From: a virus
IMG/VR virus record: IMGVR_UViG_3300034121_001930
Location: 1-64,000 of that record
Direction: 5' to 3' (one strand)
Length of the DNA stretch: 64,000 bases
How positions within the stretch are numbered: position 1 is the first letter of the stretch; every line of letters starts with the position of its first letter. The position numbers and the translations under genes are program-made. Below are positions 16,918 through 24,100 of the stretch, one piece after another. The notes beneath the pieces were generated by a model. That model searched no databases and was not told the DNA's origin. It saw only the letters and a list, made by a program, of their open reading frames with translations.

Positions 16918-19143
16918 TTACTTCTGGTTTGAAATCTGCGCTGCCATTTTGGCGTCAGCCAGAGCTTGCTCTTGGCTGGCCTTTGCGGCTCGCATTTGCA
17001 AATCCAATTCGCCTTTCTGGCGCAAAAAGTCAAGCTTCATTTGTTGTTCCATTACTTTTAGTTCGGCCGGGCTTGGGCCTTGCTCCGCTTGGGCCGGGGC
17101 TTGCTCGGCGTTGCGCTGCTCTTTTTGGGCTGCGCGGGTAGCGTTGAGGATTTTTTGTCCGGCCTGCTGAAGGACTTGCTGGGCTTGGCTGACGATGACC
17201 GCTGCCGAGGGGTTCTGGGCGAGCTGCTCAAGGTGGGCCGCGCAGTGCTCTGAGTAAGCTTGCAGAGCGGGTAGCGTTTGAACAAGGTCTGCTTGGCCCG
17301 CGTCAACAGCTCCAGTGAGCTCGACCAGCTTTTGCAAATGAATGTTAAGGTGCGTTTCATGAAGTTCTCCGGGCTGGACTGACACGGGACTGCCGCTCTG
17401 CAGCACGCTGTTTTCGAGCTCCGCGACTTTGGCGTCTTGGGGCGGGCGGGGTTCTTCGGGGTTCTGGGCATATCTTGCTGCGTTTTCATATCCTACTCGG
17501 GCTGCGATTCTGTCGTAAACAACGTTGCGCTTACCGACCTCGTCAAGTAAAGGCAAAAGTTGTTCAAGATCCATAAGGGCGGCGCTTCGGTTTGTGGCGT
17601 TGCCGCTTCCGACCGCGCGAGTGGCCACGGTCTTCTCAAAGTCAAGACTGCGAACGACCTCTGCGGGGACGCCCCGAGCTGCTGTTCGCCTGTAAAAATC
17701 GCGCACAGCAAGGTCGCTTTTGGGTCCGTTCACCAAGCGGCGAACGCACTCGCGCATGAGCCTGCGCCAGCTCGAGTAGAACTGATTAAGCTGGCTGCTA
17801 GTGAGCCGTGTTGCCTGCTCAAGCTCGGCTTGGATCTGGGTTTTGTTGCGGTAAGGGCCGCCGTTCAGAGCGCCGCGGTTACTGTAGAAGTCAAGGTTGT
17901 CGTTGAGCTGTTTGCTTAGGTTCTCCAAGGCCGGGCCGACCGTGGTTGCGGTGTTCGGGATTCCCTTCTCGATGACCTTAAAGTTCGGGGGCAAAACCGA
18001 GTACGGACCATAAAAGGTCAGGCTAAGATCGTTAAGGGCCCGTGGCGTTTCGGGGCTCAACATAATGCTCGAACTAAGCATGCTGCTGTCTACCAGCTGG
18101 CACTGAAGTCTGTTGCTGGTTTGGATGTGATTATAGATTCGGTGTCCAAGCCCGCGAATGCTGTGGTACGTACCGTTAGTGCCTACGCCATAAGTGAACA
18201 AAAGAAACGCCTGCTCCGGGTTCTGGAACCGGCTCGTGCGCTGCATAAGAAACGCCTTGGGGCTGTTCTCAGCAAACATAAAGTGGCTAACGGTTCCGTC
18301 GAACTCGCGGACCCACATGTTAACGACGTTGACCACGTTGGCGCGGATTCCGGTGTAGAGGTCGTTGTTCTTGAGCTCGCGTTGGATGTCTTCCCAGTCC
18401 GTGAACTGGCGCGGCATGTTCTGGGTGCTCGCGGTGGTAATGACGCGCTGGACCTCAGCGACGTCCCAGCCGCGGCTCGCGGCGACCTCTTGGTCTTGGA
18501 TAAACTGGTAGAGCTCGTGGACCAAGTAAGAGCGGCGCGCAGCGGACACCTCAATGCTGTGCTCGCTCGCCTGAGTCTGGCGGGGCATAAGGAAGTCAGC
18601 AAGACCGCACGTGCGGAAGCGGAAGTCGCGCTCGTCCTCGAAATAAGTTACGCCGACCCCGTGCATAAGGAACTGGTTCGCAAGGCGCAGGTAGGCGCTA
18701 TAAAAGTCCGGCCAGCTTCGCAGCACGCGCGTGACCTCTTCAGCGATTACGGTGTCGTTTCGCATGCGAGCGCCGGGCTCGCCAACAGTCGTCTCGACCT
18801 GAACGAGGTTTTCAACGCTGTCAATAAGGTCAACGTAGCCGCTGCTTGCCAAGTCCAAGAACCGACCAGCCTCGCCGAAATTAAGGTTGCACCGGCTCGC
18901 CTGATTAGTGCTTTTCAAGATAGCCGGGTCATATGGCGGCGCGCCGTCGAACATAGCCTGAATGCGGCTGCGGTTAATATTGGACTTTTCGTCCGCGCGG
19001 AGCAGCGCAGCAAAGATCCCCTGAGCAGCGTTTACGTCGGTAAGCCTGCTGCCTACCGGCGGCTTTCCTTGCTCGTCAAGGTTGAGCAGCTCGAGCTCGG
19101 TTAGACCGGTCTGGAACTGCGTGTTGCTTTTTTGAAATGGCAC
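16918..19143 (-). CDS. Portal protein
   Basis: A 741-residue protein, the size of podovirus portal proteins. It has a mixed alpha/beta body with segments such as R-C-N-L-N-F-G-E-A-G-R-F-L-D-L-A and R-L-A-N-Q-F-L-M-H-G-V-G-V-T-Y-F, then helix-rich sequence. The last 140 residues are Gln/Ala/Glu-rich coiled coil, as expected for a portal barrel. It would form the ring for DNA entry and tail attachment. Gene order before scaffold and capsid supports the call. Confidence 0.85.
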   Translation of the reverse strand: MPFQKSNTQFQTGLTELELLNLDEQGKPPVGSRLTDVNAAQGIFAALLRADEKSNINRSRIQAMFDGAPPYDPAILKSTNQASRCNLNFGEAGRFLDLASSGYVDLIDSVENLVQVETTVGEPGARMRNDTVIAEEVTRVLRSWPDFYSAYLRLANQFLMHGVGVTYFEDERDFRFRTCGLADFLMPRQTQASEHSIEVSAARRSYLVHELYQFIQDQEVAASRGWDVAEVQRVITTASTQNMPRQFTDWEDIQRELKNNDLYTGIRANVVNVVNMWVREFDGTVSHFMFAENSPKAFLMQRTSRFQNPEQAFLLFTYGVGTNGTYHSIRGLGHRIYNHIQTSNRLQCQLVDSSMLSSSIMLSPETPRALNDLSLTFYGPYSVLPPNFKVIEKGIPNTATTVGPALENLSKQLNDNLDFYSNRGALNGGPYRNKTQIQAELEQATRLTSSQLNQFYSSWRRLMRECVRRLVNGPKSDLAVRDFYRRTAARGVPAEVVRSLDFEKTVATRAVGSGNATNRSAALMDLEQLLPLLDEVGKRNVVYDRIAARVGYENAARYAQNPEEPRPPQDAKVAELENSVLQSGSPVSVQPGELHETHLNIHLQKLVELTGAVDAGQADLVQTLPALQAYSEHCAAHLEQLAQNPSAAVIVSQAQQVLQQAGQKILNATRAAQKEQRNAEQAPAQAEQGPSPAELKVMEQQMKLDFLRQKGELDLQMRAAKASQEQALADAKMAAQISNQK

Positions 19144-19181
19144 GGGACAAAAAATAAACTTTTTTACTAGGGAATGTCAAG

Positions 19182-19640
19182 CTAAAAGTTGTCTTGTTTC
19201 TTGAACCCAGAATCAAGGTTCACCAAGCGGAGCATGGCGTAGCGGCTAAGACCACGGCGTCGGCCCCAGCTGTCGTACAGAACGAACCGCTCGCGTCGCG
19301 CACCAATGTCAGGGTTCAGCTGGCGAACAATACCGCACGAAGAAACACGGTACGGTGTGCCGCTGGCGTCAACCGAGTAGCTGCGGAAACCGGGCAACGG
19401 GAACAGAAACTCGCCCAACGGTTGCGAGCGAACGGCCTCGGCCAACGCGTGTCTGTACGCTGTACTCCAGATTCCAGATGCAGTTTTCAGTTTGTAGTGA
19501 ACACGGCCTTTCTTGTCAGTGTACTCGGGGCACGTGCAAGATCCGGGTGACCGACCGCGATTGGGTGGGTTTCTCCAAGTCGGGGTTCCGTCTTGTGCGA
19601 ACCAGTACAGCGGGTACTTGGATAGCTCATTTTTTTCCAT
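19182..19640 (-). CDS. NUMOD-like DNA-binding small protein
   Basis: A 152-residue protein. The C-terminal part has Y-R-V-S-S-C-G-I-V-R-Q-L followed about 22 residues later by W-G-R-R-R-G-L-S-R-Y-A-M-L-R-L-V, the pattern of NUMOD4-type modules found with homing endonucleases. A C-T-C-P pair lies near residue 37. No HNH catalytic motif is present, so it may be a DNA-binding remnant or a regulator. It is the first gene after the operator repeats at 19684-19849 and could be controlled by them. Confidence in the fold is moderate. Confidence 0.65.
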   Translation of the reverse strand: MEKNELSKYPLYWFAQDGTPTWRNPPNRGRSPGSCTCPEYTDKKGRVHYKLKTASGIWSTAYRHALAEAVRSQPLGEFLFPLPGFRSYSVDASGTPYRVSSCGIVRQLNPDIGARRERFVLYDSWGRRRGLSRYAMLRLVNLDSGFKKQDNF

Positions 19641-19649
19641 ACGCGGAAT

Positions 19650-19678
19650 GGCTTACGCGGGGGCTGAACCGGTGTCAA
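19650..19678 (-). promoter_or_regulatory. Promoter for the portal-side operon
   Basis: On the - strand TTGACA (19678-19673) is followed after 17 nt by TAAGCC (19655-19650), then 9 nt to the ATG at 19640. The -35 lies 5 bp from the first operator-like repeat. The -10 is weak, but the TAAG form recurs at other promoters in this window. Confidence 0.5.
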
Positions 19679-19683
19679 GTGGA

Positions 19684-19849
19684 ATTTATCCTACACATAC
19701 CCCTATATATATTCTTTTACTAAAACACCTCTGGGGGTAATGTGTAGGATAAATAAAGTACTCAAAATGACCATTTTATTTATCCTACACATACCCCCCT
19801 TGGCGTTTTGAAATACTTTTCAACCTTGCAGGGAACGTGTAGGATAAAT
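19684..19849. repeat. Four operator-like 15-bp repeats in two inverted pairs
   Basis: ATTTATCCTACACAT occurs directly at 19684-19698 and 19778-19792, inverted at 19740-19754, and inverted with one change at 19835-19849. Direct copies are extended by ACCCC and the first inverted copy by a matching GGGGGTA. Pair members are 56-57 bp apart and equivalent copies 94-95 bp apart. An AT-rich stretch with TATATATA lies between the first two. The layout suits binding of a dimeric regulator with looping, or iterons of a replication origin. Confidence 0.85.
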
Positions 19850-19888
19850 TAATTCAAAGATCAAACGTTGGGTCAAGCGACCCGCTTT

Positions 19889-20215
19889 TCAGGTCGCGAA
19901 ATGCTTTTCCATGTTCGCCCAAGCTGGCCAGAAGATATTATCCAAGGCCCTGACGACCTGTTCTTGGTCGTACAGTTCGCCCCAGCCCACGCCCGCCAAA
20001 AGAAGCGCGGCTTCAACCATTTCGTGTCTTATTGTCTCTTTTAACTCTTTGGGGTCCTCCAGTAACGTGGAATTAATTTCGATTGCTCTCTTGTCGTACA
20101 AGAACTGACCGTGCAAATCCTCGAGCTCTTTAACCTGAATCTTAATCTTGCAGCCCCCAATCGTAATTGTTTTTGGTAACTTTATGTTGGTTGTAATTGT
20201 TTTTGGTGGTTTCAT
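19889..20215 (-). CDS. Metallopeptidase-like small protein with HExxE motif
   Basis: A 108-residue protein. Residues 40-80 read Y-D-K-R-A-I-E-I-N-S-T-L, then T-I-R-H-E-M-V-E-A-A-L-L-L-A-G. Small phage proteins with I-x-I-D-x-x-L followed by L-L-H-E-x-x-H are known peptidase-like members of the zincin group. Here the second histidine is Glu (H64-E65-M-V-E68), so zinc binding may be altered or lost. A 15-bp direct repeat in the first codons duplicates P-K-T-I-T. It sits just upstream of the operator repeats, as the gene before the portal operon. Confidence 0.65.
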   Translation of the reverse strand: MKPPKTITTNIKLPKTITIGGCKIKIQVKELEDLHGQFLYDKRAIEINSTLLEDPKELKETIRHEMVEAALLLAGVGWGELYDQEQVVRALDNIFWPAWANMEKHFAT

Positions 20216-20235
20216 GTGCTAATGTACTATATTTT

Positions 20236-20841
20236 TTACAAAAATGGCACTGTGTGTCCGATATTTTTTACAATCTTGGTCACGTGCTCGACAAAATATT
20301 CAAAGCTATTAGTGCCTTTGGATATATTGCAGACTCTGCAGCACGGCACGCAGTTGTCATAATGGTACCCAATATTGTTGTGCAGGCGGTCAATGCCCCA
20401 ACTTTTGTCTGTTTCTGGGCTCTGGCCGCAGAAAAAACACGGGGCCCCGTACATATCCTTGAGCTCGTCTGGTGTTAGCGTGTTTAAAATGCCGCGGCTC
20501 TTTGCGCCCGAAGTGTTCCGGCTCACCCATTTCCTGAATCGCGCCTCGAAGCTAGTTCTTGCTGCGCGTGTGAATATACGCATTGCGGGCGTCGTCGCTT
20601 TCCTCCGCCTATTGTACTCGTGCAGCTGTTCTTTTTTAGCCCAGAACATACCGCCTTTGCTCTTAATATTGTACTGGAAGAACGCCTTTCCGTTGTAAAC
20701 TTCGTGCCTCGTTAACCGCGTTTGTGGGTTGTCTGTAAGCCACTGCTTAAGTCTATCCCATTCTTGGATCGTTAACGCCCGCCCCAGTTCTGGTGCAAAG
20801 CCTGCACGCCTGTGCGCTTTAATTTTCGCCTCGGTGTCCAA
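20236..20841 (-). CDS. HNH endonuclease
   Basis: A 201-residue protein with the C-terminal HNH/zinc layout C-F-F-C-G (about 142), W-G-I-D-R-L-H-N-N-I-G-Y-H-Y-D-N-C, then C-C-R-V-C-N-I-S-K-G. The D-R-L-H/N pair forms the metal-binding core and the cysteines a structural zinc site. The start appears to be a TTG at 20841, as a stop lies four codons upstream and no ATG occurs before residue 64. It may be a homing endonuclease or packaging nuclease; it is far from the terminase, which favours the former. Confidence 0.82.
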   Translation of the reverse strand: MDTEAKIKAHRRAGFAPELGRALTIQEWDRLKQWLTDNPQTRLTRHEVYNGKAFFQYNIKSKGGMFWAKKEQLHEYNRRRKATTPAMRIFTRAARTSFEARFRKWVSRNTSGAKSRGILNTLTPDELKDMYGAPCFFCGQSPETDKSWGIDRLHNNIGYHYDNCVPCCRVCNISKGTNSFEYFVEHVTKIVKNIGHTVPFL

Positions 20842-21263
20842 ATCTCGAGTACTCTATCATTTTTCGTGGCCTCATAAAGGAAAAAATTTTTTTCTCAAGG
20901 GGGGATATATACATACACGACTCTTGAAAAAAAGTGTGACCCCCACCAGTAGCCTCGCGCCCGCGCGCACGCCCGCCGCGCCCGCCTCAATTCGCGCGCG
21001 TGCCCGCCCGTATTGTATGTACATTGTCGGTACATTGTACCCACATTCTGGCCGTGGAACATTCCCGATCAGCTCGCGCCGTGGAACATGACGCTGGAAC
21101 CTGCATAAACACTAGGACTCCGCATTATGTTTTATTGTTACAAGTACTGGTGATTCTGGTCTCTGGCCTCTGGAATCAGGAAGCAAGGGGCACGCAGACC
21201 GCTTGGGGTCCTGCGCGTCTCGAGCCCCGGGGCTTGTGTCGGTCGCACCTCCCCCGTTGCAAG

Positions 21264-21326
21264 GCGTCCTGCATCCTGCATCCTGCATCCTGCTTCCGGT
21301 TGCAAAGCATCCTGCATCCTGCATCC
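21264..21326. repeat. 7-bp GCATCCT tandem repeats
   Basis: Two clusters of the heptamer GCATCCT, four in a row (first with one change) at 21264-21291 and nearly three at 21307-21326, separated by CTTCCGGTTGCAAA-like sequence. Confidence 0.85.
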
Positions 21327-21420
21327 GGTTGGCTGGTGGTTGGCTGGTGGTTGGCTGGTGGTTGGCTGGTGGTTGGCTGGTGGTTGGCTGGTGGTTGGCT
21401 GGTGGTTGGCTGGTGGTTGG
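21327..21420. repeat. 11-bp GGTTGGCTGGT repeats, 8.5 copies
   Basis: Eight perfect copies of GGTTGGCTGGT plus six bases of a ninth. The + strand has dense GG pairs able to form two-layer G-quadruplexes. No codon bias or start supports coding. Confidence 0.95.
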
Positions 21421-21473
21421 TACACGCCGCCGGAACGCTACACTAGGCGAGTGTAGTTTTGGCGCTGGGTATT

Positions 21474-21536
21474 GGTTGCTGGTTGCTGGTTGCTGGTTGC
21501 TGGTTGCTGGTTGCTGGTTGCTGGTTGCTGGTTGCT
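21474..21536. repeat. 7-bp GGTTGCT repeats, nine copies
   Basis: Nine perfect tandem copies of GGTTGCT, 53 bp after the 11-bp array and sharing its GGTTG core. A 7-bp hairpin CTACACT/AGTGTAG lies between the arrays. Confidence 0.95.
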
Positions 21537-21549
21537 GGGCGCAGGAAAG

Positions 21550-21579
21550 TTGCACGAAATGCAACCATCCTGCTATGCT
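21550..21579 (+). promoter_or_regulatory. Possible promoter of the accessory operon
   Basis: TTGCAC (21550-21555) is followed after 18 nt by TATGCT (21574-21579). The -35 overlaps a small inverted repeat TTGCA/TGCAA. It points toward the operon that starts at 22008, leaving a leader of over 400 nt. Confidence 0.4.
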
Positions 21580-21610
21580 CTGGCAGTGTATACAAAACGA
21601 CATTTCAGCC

Positions 21611-21632
21611 AACTACTAGGCTCCTAGTAGTT
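21611..21632. repeat. 22-bp palindrome
   Basis: AACTACTAGG and CCTAGTAGTT are perfect inverted arms with a 2-bp centre, too close for a stable hairpin but fit for a dimeric DNA-binding protein. GTATAC occurs on either side (near 21588 and 21644). Confidence 0.7.
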
Positions 21633-21963
21633 CGCAGAAAAGCGTATACATTTCATCTTTTCGACACTTTCTTGAAAAATATTTTCGGGGTCAATACGCT
21701 ATAAAACAAGGGGTTTCGCGCTACTCTGCAAACTTTCCCGAAAAAAAGTTGGTGACAAGTTCGGGGCCCAATGTATGGTCGTTCTCGTTGGCCGCAAGGT
21801 CACCCACAAAAGCGGATCGGCCGCCGCCCCAGCACGGGGTCCGGCGGCGAGCTCCAAGCGGTGGTCCAGCTCTTTCCCAGTCCCCGATCTCCGGCCCGCA
21901 GTGTAACGGGCCATGGTGCAATGCCACCACCGCGAACAAGCCTGCAATGGTTGCAAGCCGCGC

Positions 21964-22001
21964 GGTGCCAGTCCCAAGTCTGGCCCAAGGCAGAGGGCAC
22001 C
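21964..22001 (+). promoter_or_regulatory. Folded leader next to first operon start codon
   Basis: GGTGCC (21964-21969) and GGCACC (21996-22001) can pair around an inner GCCAG/CTGGC alternative. Only an A-run separates this from the ATG at 22008. It may shape translation of the first gene. It does not match the hammerhead core seen further downstream. Confidence 0.4.
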
Positions 22002-22007
22002 AAAAAA

Positions 22008-22688
22008 ATGAGAACGGAATACGAATTGAATATCGGTTTGCTGGTCGAAAAGACTGGCAAAAGAATCATCCGCCAAGACGCCGCCGCCGCGCTCGCCGCG
22101 ACTGGTTTTGAAGCACACGCTTCAATCCTGCATGAAGGCGAGTGGGAAGGCCAGCCGCAACCCACGCTGGTGGTCGTTGGCTTTGCTCCCGCCAATTGGA
22201 GCGCGGACGCCTTGGCCGACGAGCTCCAGCAGGACAGCATCGCTGTCCTCGAGGTGGACGCCAACCACGGCCGCTTGGATGGCCCAAACCCGCAAAACTA
22301 CGGGTTTGACCACAGCCTGTTCACCACCTTCGAGCAGGCCGTGGACGCCGAATGCGAACGCCGCAAACGCATCGCCTTGGTAGACCTCGAGCACGCCCGC
22401 TTGTTCGAGGCCGCCAAGGCCAAGGACGCCAGTGACAAGGCGTTCCTTGCCGCGGTGACGCCCCCCAAAGAAAAGACCAAGCAGGTGCACACTTTCAAGG
22501 GATTCACCCTCGAGCTCGAGTACGACGGCGACACATTGTATGCCGACATTTCGCACGGCGACTTCGCGGGCTCGCTAGCGTTCGCGGAGCACAACGGCTA
22601 CATTGACGATGGCGAGGATGGCAAGCGCAAGCGCGTGCCACAGGAGGTCATCGAAAAGTTCTGGGAGCTCGAAGCAAACTTCGCCTGA
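22008..22688 (+). CDS. Accessory operon protein, two-part, unknown
   Basis: A 226-residue protein from ATG 22008; a longer frame to 21771 has unlikely composition. Residues 5-115 match the product of 24409-24780 (L-N-I-G-L-L-V-[DE]-K-T-G, then K/Q-P-Q-P-T-L-V-V and N-W-[ST]-A-D-A-L-A-D). The C-terminal half has an acidic helical stretch and G-F-T-L-E-L-E-Y-D-G-D-T-L-Y-A-D-I. No known family is recognised. Its TGA stop (22686-22688) lies inside the catalytic core of hammerhead 1. It is the first gene of the ribozyme-punctuated operon. Confidence 0.8.
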   Translation: MRTEYELNIGLLVEKTGKRIIRQDAAAALAATGFEAHASILHEGEWEGQPQPTLVVVGFAPANWSADALADELQQDSIAVLEVDANHGRLDGPNPQNYGFDHSLFTTFEQAVDAECERRKRIALVDLEHARLFEAAKAKDASDKAFLAAVTPPKEKTKQVHTFKGFTLELEYDGDTLYADISHGDFAGSLAFAEHNGYIDDGEDGKRKRVPQEVIEKFWELEANFA

Positions 22689-22735
22689 TGAGGCCCTTGG
22701 CAAGGGCCGAAACCCTGCCCCCGCAGGGTCGCGGA
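22680..22735 (+). ncRNA. Hammerhead ribozyme 1 (type I)
   Basis: Core CTGATGA at 22685-22691, stem II GGCCC/GGGCC with a 7-nt loop, GAAA at 22709-22712, stem III CCCTGC/GCAGGG with loop CCCC, then TC. Stem I is formed by TTCGC (22680-22684) and GCGGA. The predicted cut is between C22730 and G22731. The new 5' end can pair GCGGA (22731-22735) with TCCGC (22746-22750), 9 nt before the next ATG. The upstream stop codon is in the core. Confidence 0.92.
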
Positions 22736-22759
22736 AGCCAACCAATCCGCCCAACAAAA

Positions 22760-22924
22760 ATGAACAACATTGACACAACCATTGCCGTGGCCACCAATTG
22801 CGTGGCCGAATTGCTAGCCCTCGCGAGCGGACTCATTGACGACCTTGAATCCTTCGGGTCCGAATGTGGCGACGACTACAGGGCCGAACTTCAGAACATT
22901 GTGGACAGATTCAACGCCGCCTGA
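22760..22924 (+). CDS. Small acidic helical protein, unknown
   Basis: A 54-residue protein, M-N-N-I-D-T-T-I-A-V-A, helical and acidic, ending F-N-A-A. The ATG at 22760 is chosen over the in-frame ATG at 22688, since the latter lies in the ribozyme core and would encode the ribozyme. No Shine-Dalgarno; the start follows CCAACAAAA, 9 nt past the leader hairpin. Its TGA (22922-22924) is in the core of hammerhead 2. Function unknown. Confidence 0.75.
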   Translation: MNNIDTTIAVATNCVAELLALASGLIDDLESFGSECGDDYRAELQNIVDRFNAA

Positions 22925-22983
22925 CGAGGCCCCGTCGCAAGGGCCGAAACGGCCAGCCCCTTCGGGGCGCTGGTCGTCGCGGA
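22917..22983 (+). ncRNA. Hammerhead ribozyme 2 (type I)
   Basis: Stem I CCGC/GCGG, core CTGACGA (22921-22927), stem II GGCCC/GGGCC with loop CGTCGCAA, GAAA (22946-22949), a long stem III of about ten pairs capped by a TTCG tetraloop, then TC. Predicted cut after C22978. The leader hairpin GCGGA/TCCGC spans 22979-22998. Differs from ribozyme 7 only at the variable core position 7 (C instead of T) within 71 nt. Confidence 0.94.
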
Positions 22984-23009
22984 AGCCAACCAATCCGCTC
23001 CAACCAACA

Positions 23010-23429
23010 ATGAGCCAAACGCAATTCCAAAATCGTAGACAAGCAACCAATCACCCGTACCGCCCCTGCTCCGCGCTTAAGAGCCGCGGTGGCCTAGTCA
23101 TCCACTCCGCCGCCCAGCGGTCCACTTGGTTCCTGCACCCCAGAATTAACGCTGACGCTTACCAAAGCGGCCTGCGCTGGGCCTGTAGCAGAAGCCAACG
23201 AGCCGCCGACGCGTGGATCGAGCAGGTGGCCGTTGGCCACGCGCTCGAGTGGGCAGAGCACGCGGCGCTGTCCGCGCTGTTCCCTAGCTGGCGGTTCCGG
23301 TTCACCGGAGCGACTGGGCAGGGCTCCGGTGTTCATTGGACCGCCAGCCGCAAGAGCGGTGGGCTGGTCGAAAGTATAGCAGGCACAAGCGCCGCGCACA
23401 TAGCGCGCCGCCTGCGCCAAGCCGCCTGA
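23010..23429 (+). CDS. Accessory protein, basic, unknown
   Basis: A 139-residue protein from ATG 23010, M-S-Q-T-Q-F-Q-N-R-R-Q-A. It is Arg/Ser/Ala/Trp-rich, with helical A-D-A-W-I-E-Q-V-A-V-G-H-A-L-E-W-A-E and a C-terminal R-R-L-R-Q-A-A. The basic nature might suit nucleic acid binding but no motif is clear. The start follows a ribozyme-made leader with CAACCAACA and no Shine-Dalgarno. The TGA stop lies in the core of hammerhead 3. Confidence 0.75.
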   Translation: MSQTQFQNRRQATNHPYRPCSALKSRGGLVIHSAAQRSTWFLHPRINADAYQSGLRWACSRSQRAADAWIEQVAVGHALEWAEHAALSALFPSWRFRFTGATGQGSGVHWTASRKSGGLVESIAGTSAAHIARRLRQAA

Positions 23430-23474
23430 TGATGGCCGTGTGGCAACGGCCGAAACCCCGCAAGGGGTCGCGGA
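23422..23474 (+). ncRNA. Hammerhead ribozyme 3 (type I)
   Basis: Stem I CCGC/GCGG, core CTGATGA (23426-23432) followed by one extra T, stem II GGCCG/CGGCC with loop TGTGGCAA, GAAA (23452-23455), compact stem III CCCC/GGGG capped by a GCAA (GNRA) tetraloop, then TC. Predicted cut after C23469. Leader hairpin GCGGA 23470-23474 with TCCGC 23486-23490. The extra base before stem II departs from the usual core and may affect rate. Confidence 0.85.
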
Positions 23475-23500
23475 AGCCAAACCAATCCGCTCCAACAACA

Positions 23501-23833
23501 ATGAAAAAATACGACTGGTCAATCCCCGTGCGCGACTTTCTCCGCACGGCCAAAAAACACGGGCTCGAGCCTGTTGCTGTAGACAACGGCGACGGCTGGG
23601 TCAGCACCTCCGCCATCGCGATTGCGGTGGACGAAATAGCCGCCACCGACGAAAGCCATGTGCGGTTCACCCACACCGACGGCTCGCGCGTCACTGCGTA
23701 CATCGTCCTTGGGAACGAACCCGCAGAGCTGGTGGCGGACTACACGATCCACCCCGCGCTTGACGCGGCCACCGATGAGCACTACAACAACTGGGAAGGC
23801 AAGCCCTGCCCGACAACCACCACCGAACAATGA
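23501..23833 (+). CDS. Accessory protein, unknown
   Basis: A 110-residue acidic protein, M-K-K-Y-D-W-S-I-P-V-R-D-F. It has alternating beta and helix segments including S-H-V-R-F-T-H-T-D-G-S-R-V-T-A-Y-I-V-L, and a flexible T-T-T-T-E-Q tail. No family is recognised. It is the first of four genes read from the mRNA expected after hammerhead 3 cleavage, and overlaps the next start by ATGA. Confidence 0.75.
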   Translation: MKKYDWSIPVRDFLRTAKKHGLEPVAVDNGDGWVSTSAIAIAVDEIAATDESHVRFTHTDGSRVTAYIVLGNEPAELVADYTIHPALDAATDEHYNNWEGKPCPTTTTEQ

Positions 23834-23937
23834 AACTACCACCAGAGCCCCCGCTGTGGCTAGGCGCATGCCTTGCCGCCCTCTTCGGGGCCGCCTTCGT
23901 AGCGGCCGCAATCCTATTCCACTACCTAGTATCGTGA
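23830..23937 (+). CDS. Single-pass membrane microprotein
   Basis: A 35-residue peptide with a proline-rich start (M-K-L-P-P-E-P-P) and one membrane helix of about 24 residues (L-W-L-G-A-C-L-A-A-L-F-G-A-A-F). ATGA and GTGA overlaps join it to the genes on either side, which argues that it is translated. Function unknown. Confidence 0.65.
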   Translation: MKLPPEPPLWLGACLAALFGAAFVAAAILFHYLVS

Positions 23938-24089
23938 AGCCTGCACCCTTCGCCTGTAGCGAGTGTGGTAGCCGCTGGTGGCCTGACCCAGACAGCAGTT
24001 GTCCGGCCTGCCAGCCAAGCCACACGCACGATCCAGACTACGACGAGCTACCGCCCGACCCGTACGATGAAATCGAACCCGAACCCTGA
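23934..24089 (+). CDS. Zinc-ribbon small protein
   Basis: A 51-residue protein starting at GTG 23934, overlapping the previous stop as GTGA. C-S-E-C near residue 8 and C-P-A-C near residue 24 form a rubredoxin-like zinc ribbon. The tail is acidic and rich in Asp, Pro and Glu. Probably a nucleic acid or protein-binding adaptor; target unknown. Confidence 0.7.
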   Translation: MKPAPFACSECGSRWWPDPDSSCPACQPSHTHDPDYDELPPDPYDEIEPEP

Positions 24090-24100
24090 ATCCTGAAAAT

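Larger units (their letters stand above)
20842..22007. other. Divergent non-coding region with repeat arrays
   Basis: About 1.17 kb without a credible gene separates the leftward HNH gene from the rightward accessory operon. It holds A/T runs with a G6 tract (20878-20920), a GC-rich Ala/Arg-like stretch, three tandem repeat arrays (21264-21536), a 7-bp hairpin followed by TTTT (21438-21460), a 22-bp palindrome, a possible promoter and a folded leader. Frames over the arrays encode only low-complexity G/W/L/V text. It is a candidate origin or early control region. Confidence 0.7.

Noticed and set aside
18121-19104. 327-codon + strand frame opposite the portal gene
   Set aside because: Shadow of the portal gene, which matches the expected size and gene order.
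19684-19849. DnaA boxes
   Set aside because: TTATCCTACACA differs from the consensus by an insertion; origin function cannot be claimed from this.
21327-21536. CRISPR-like array
   Set aside because: The units are 7 and 11 bp with no unique spacers between them.
21203-21619. Open frames over the tandem arrays
   Set aside because: The proteins are only G/W/L/V repeats made by the arrays, with no start context or coding signs.
22688-22760. Upstream ATG starts inside ribozyme segments (22688, 24823, 25155 and others)
   Set aside because: They would translate the ribozyme itself; the same R-K-P/S-R-K-P-T-N-P peptide is produced each time by the repeated RNA element, and a better ATG follows the leader hairpin.
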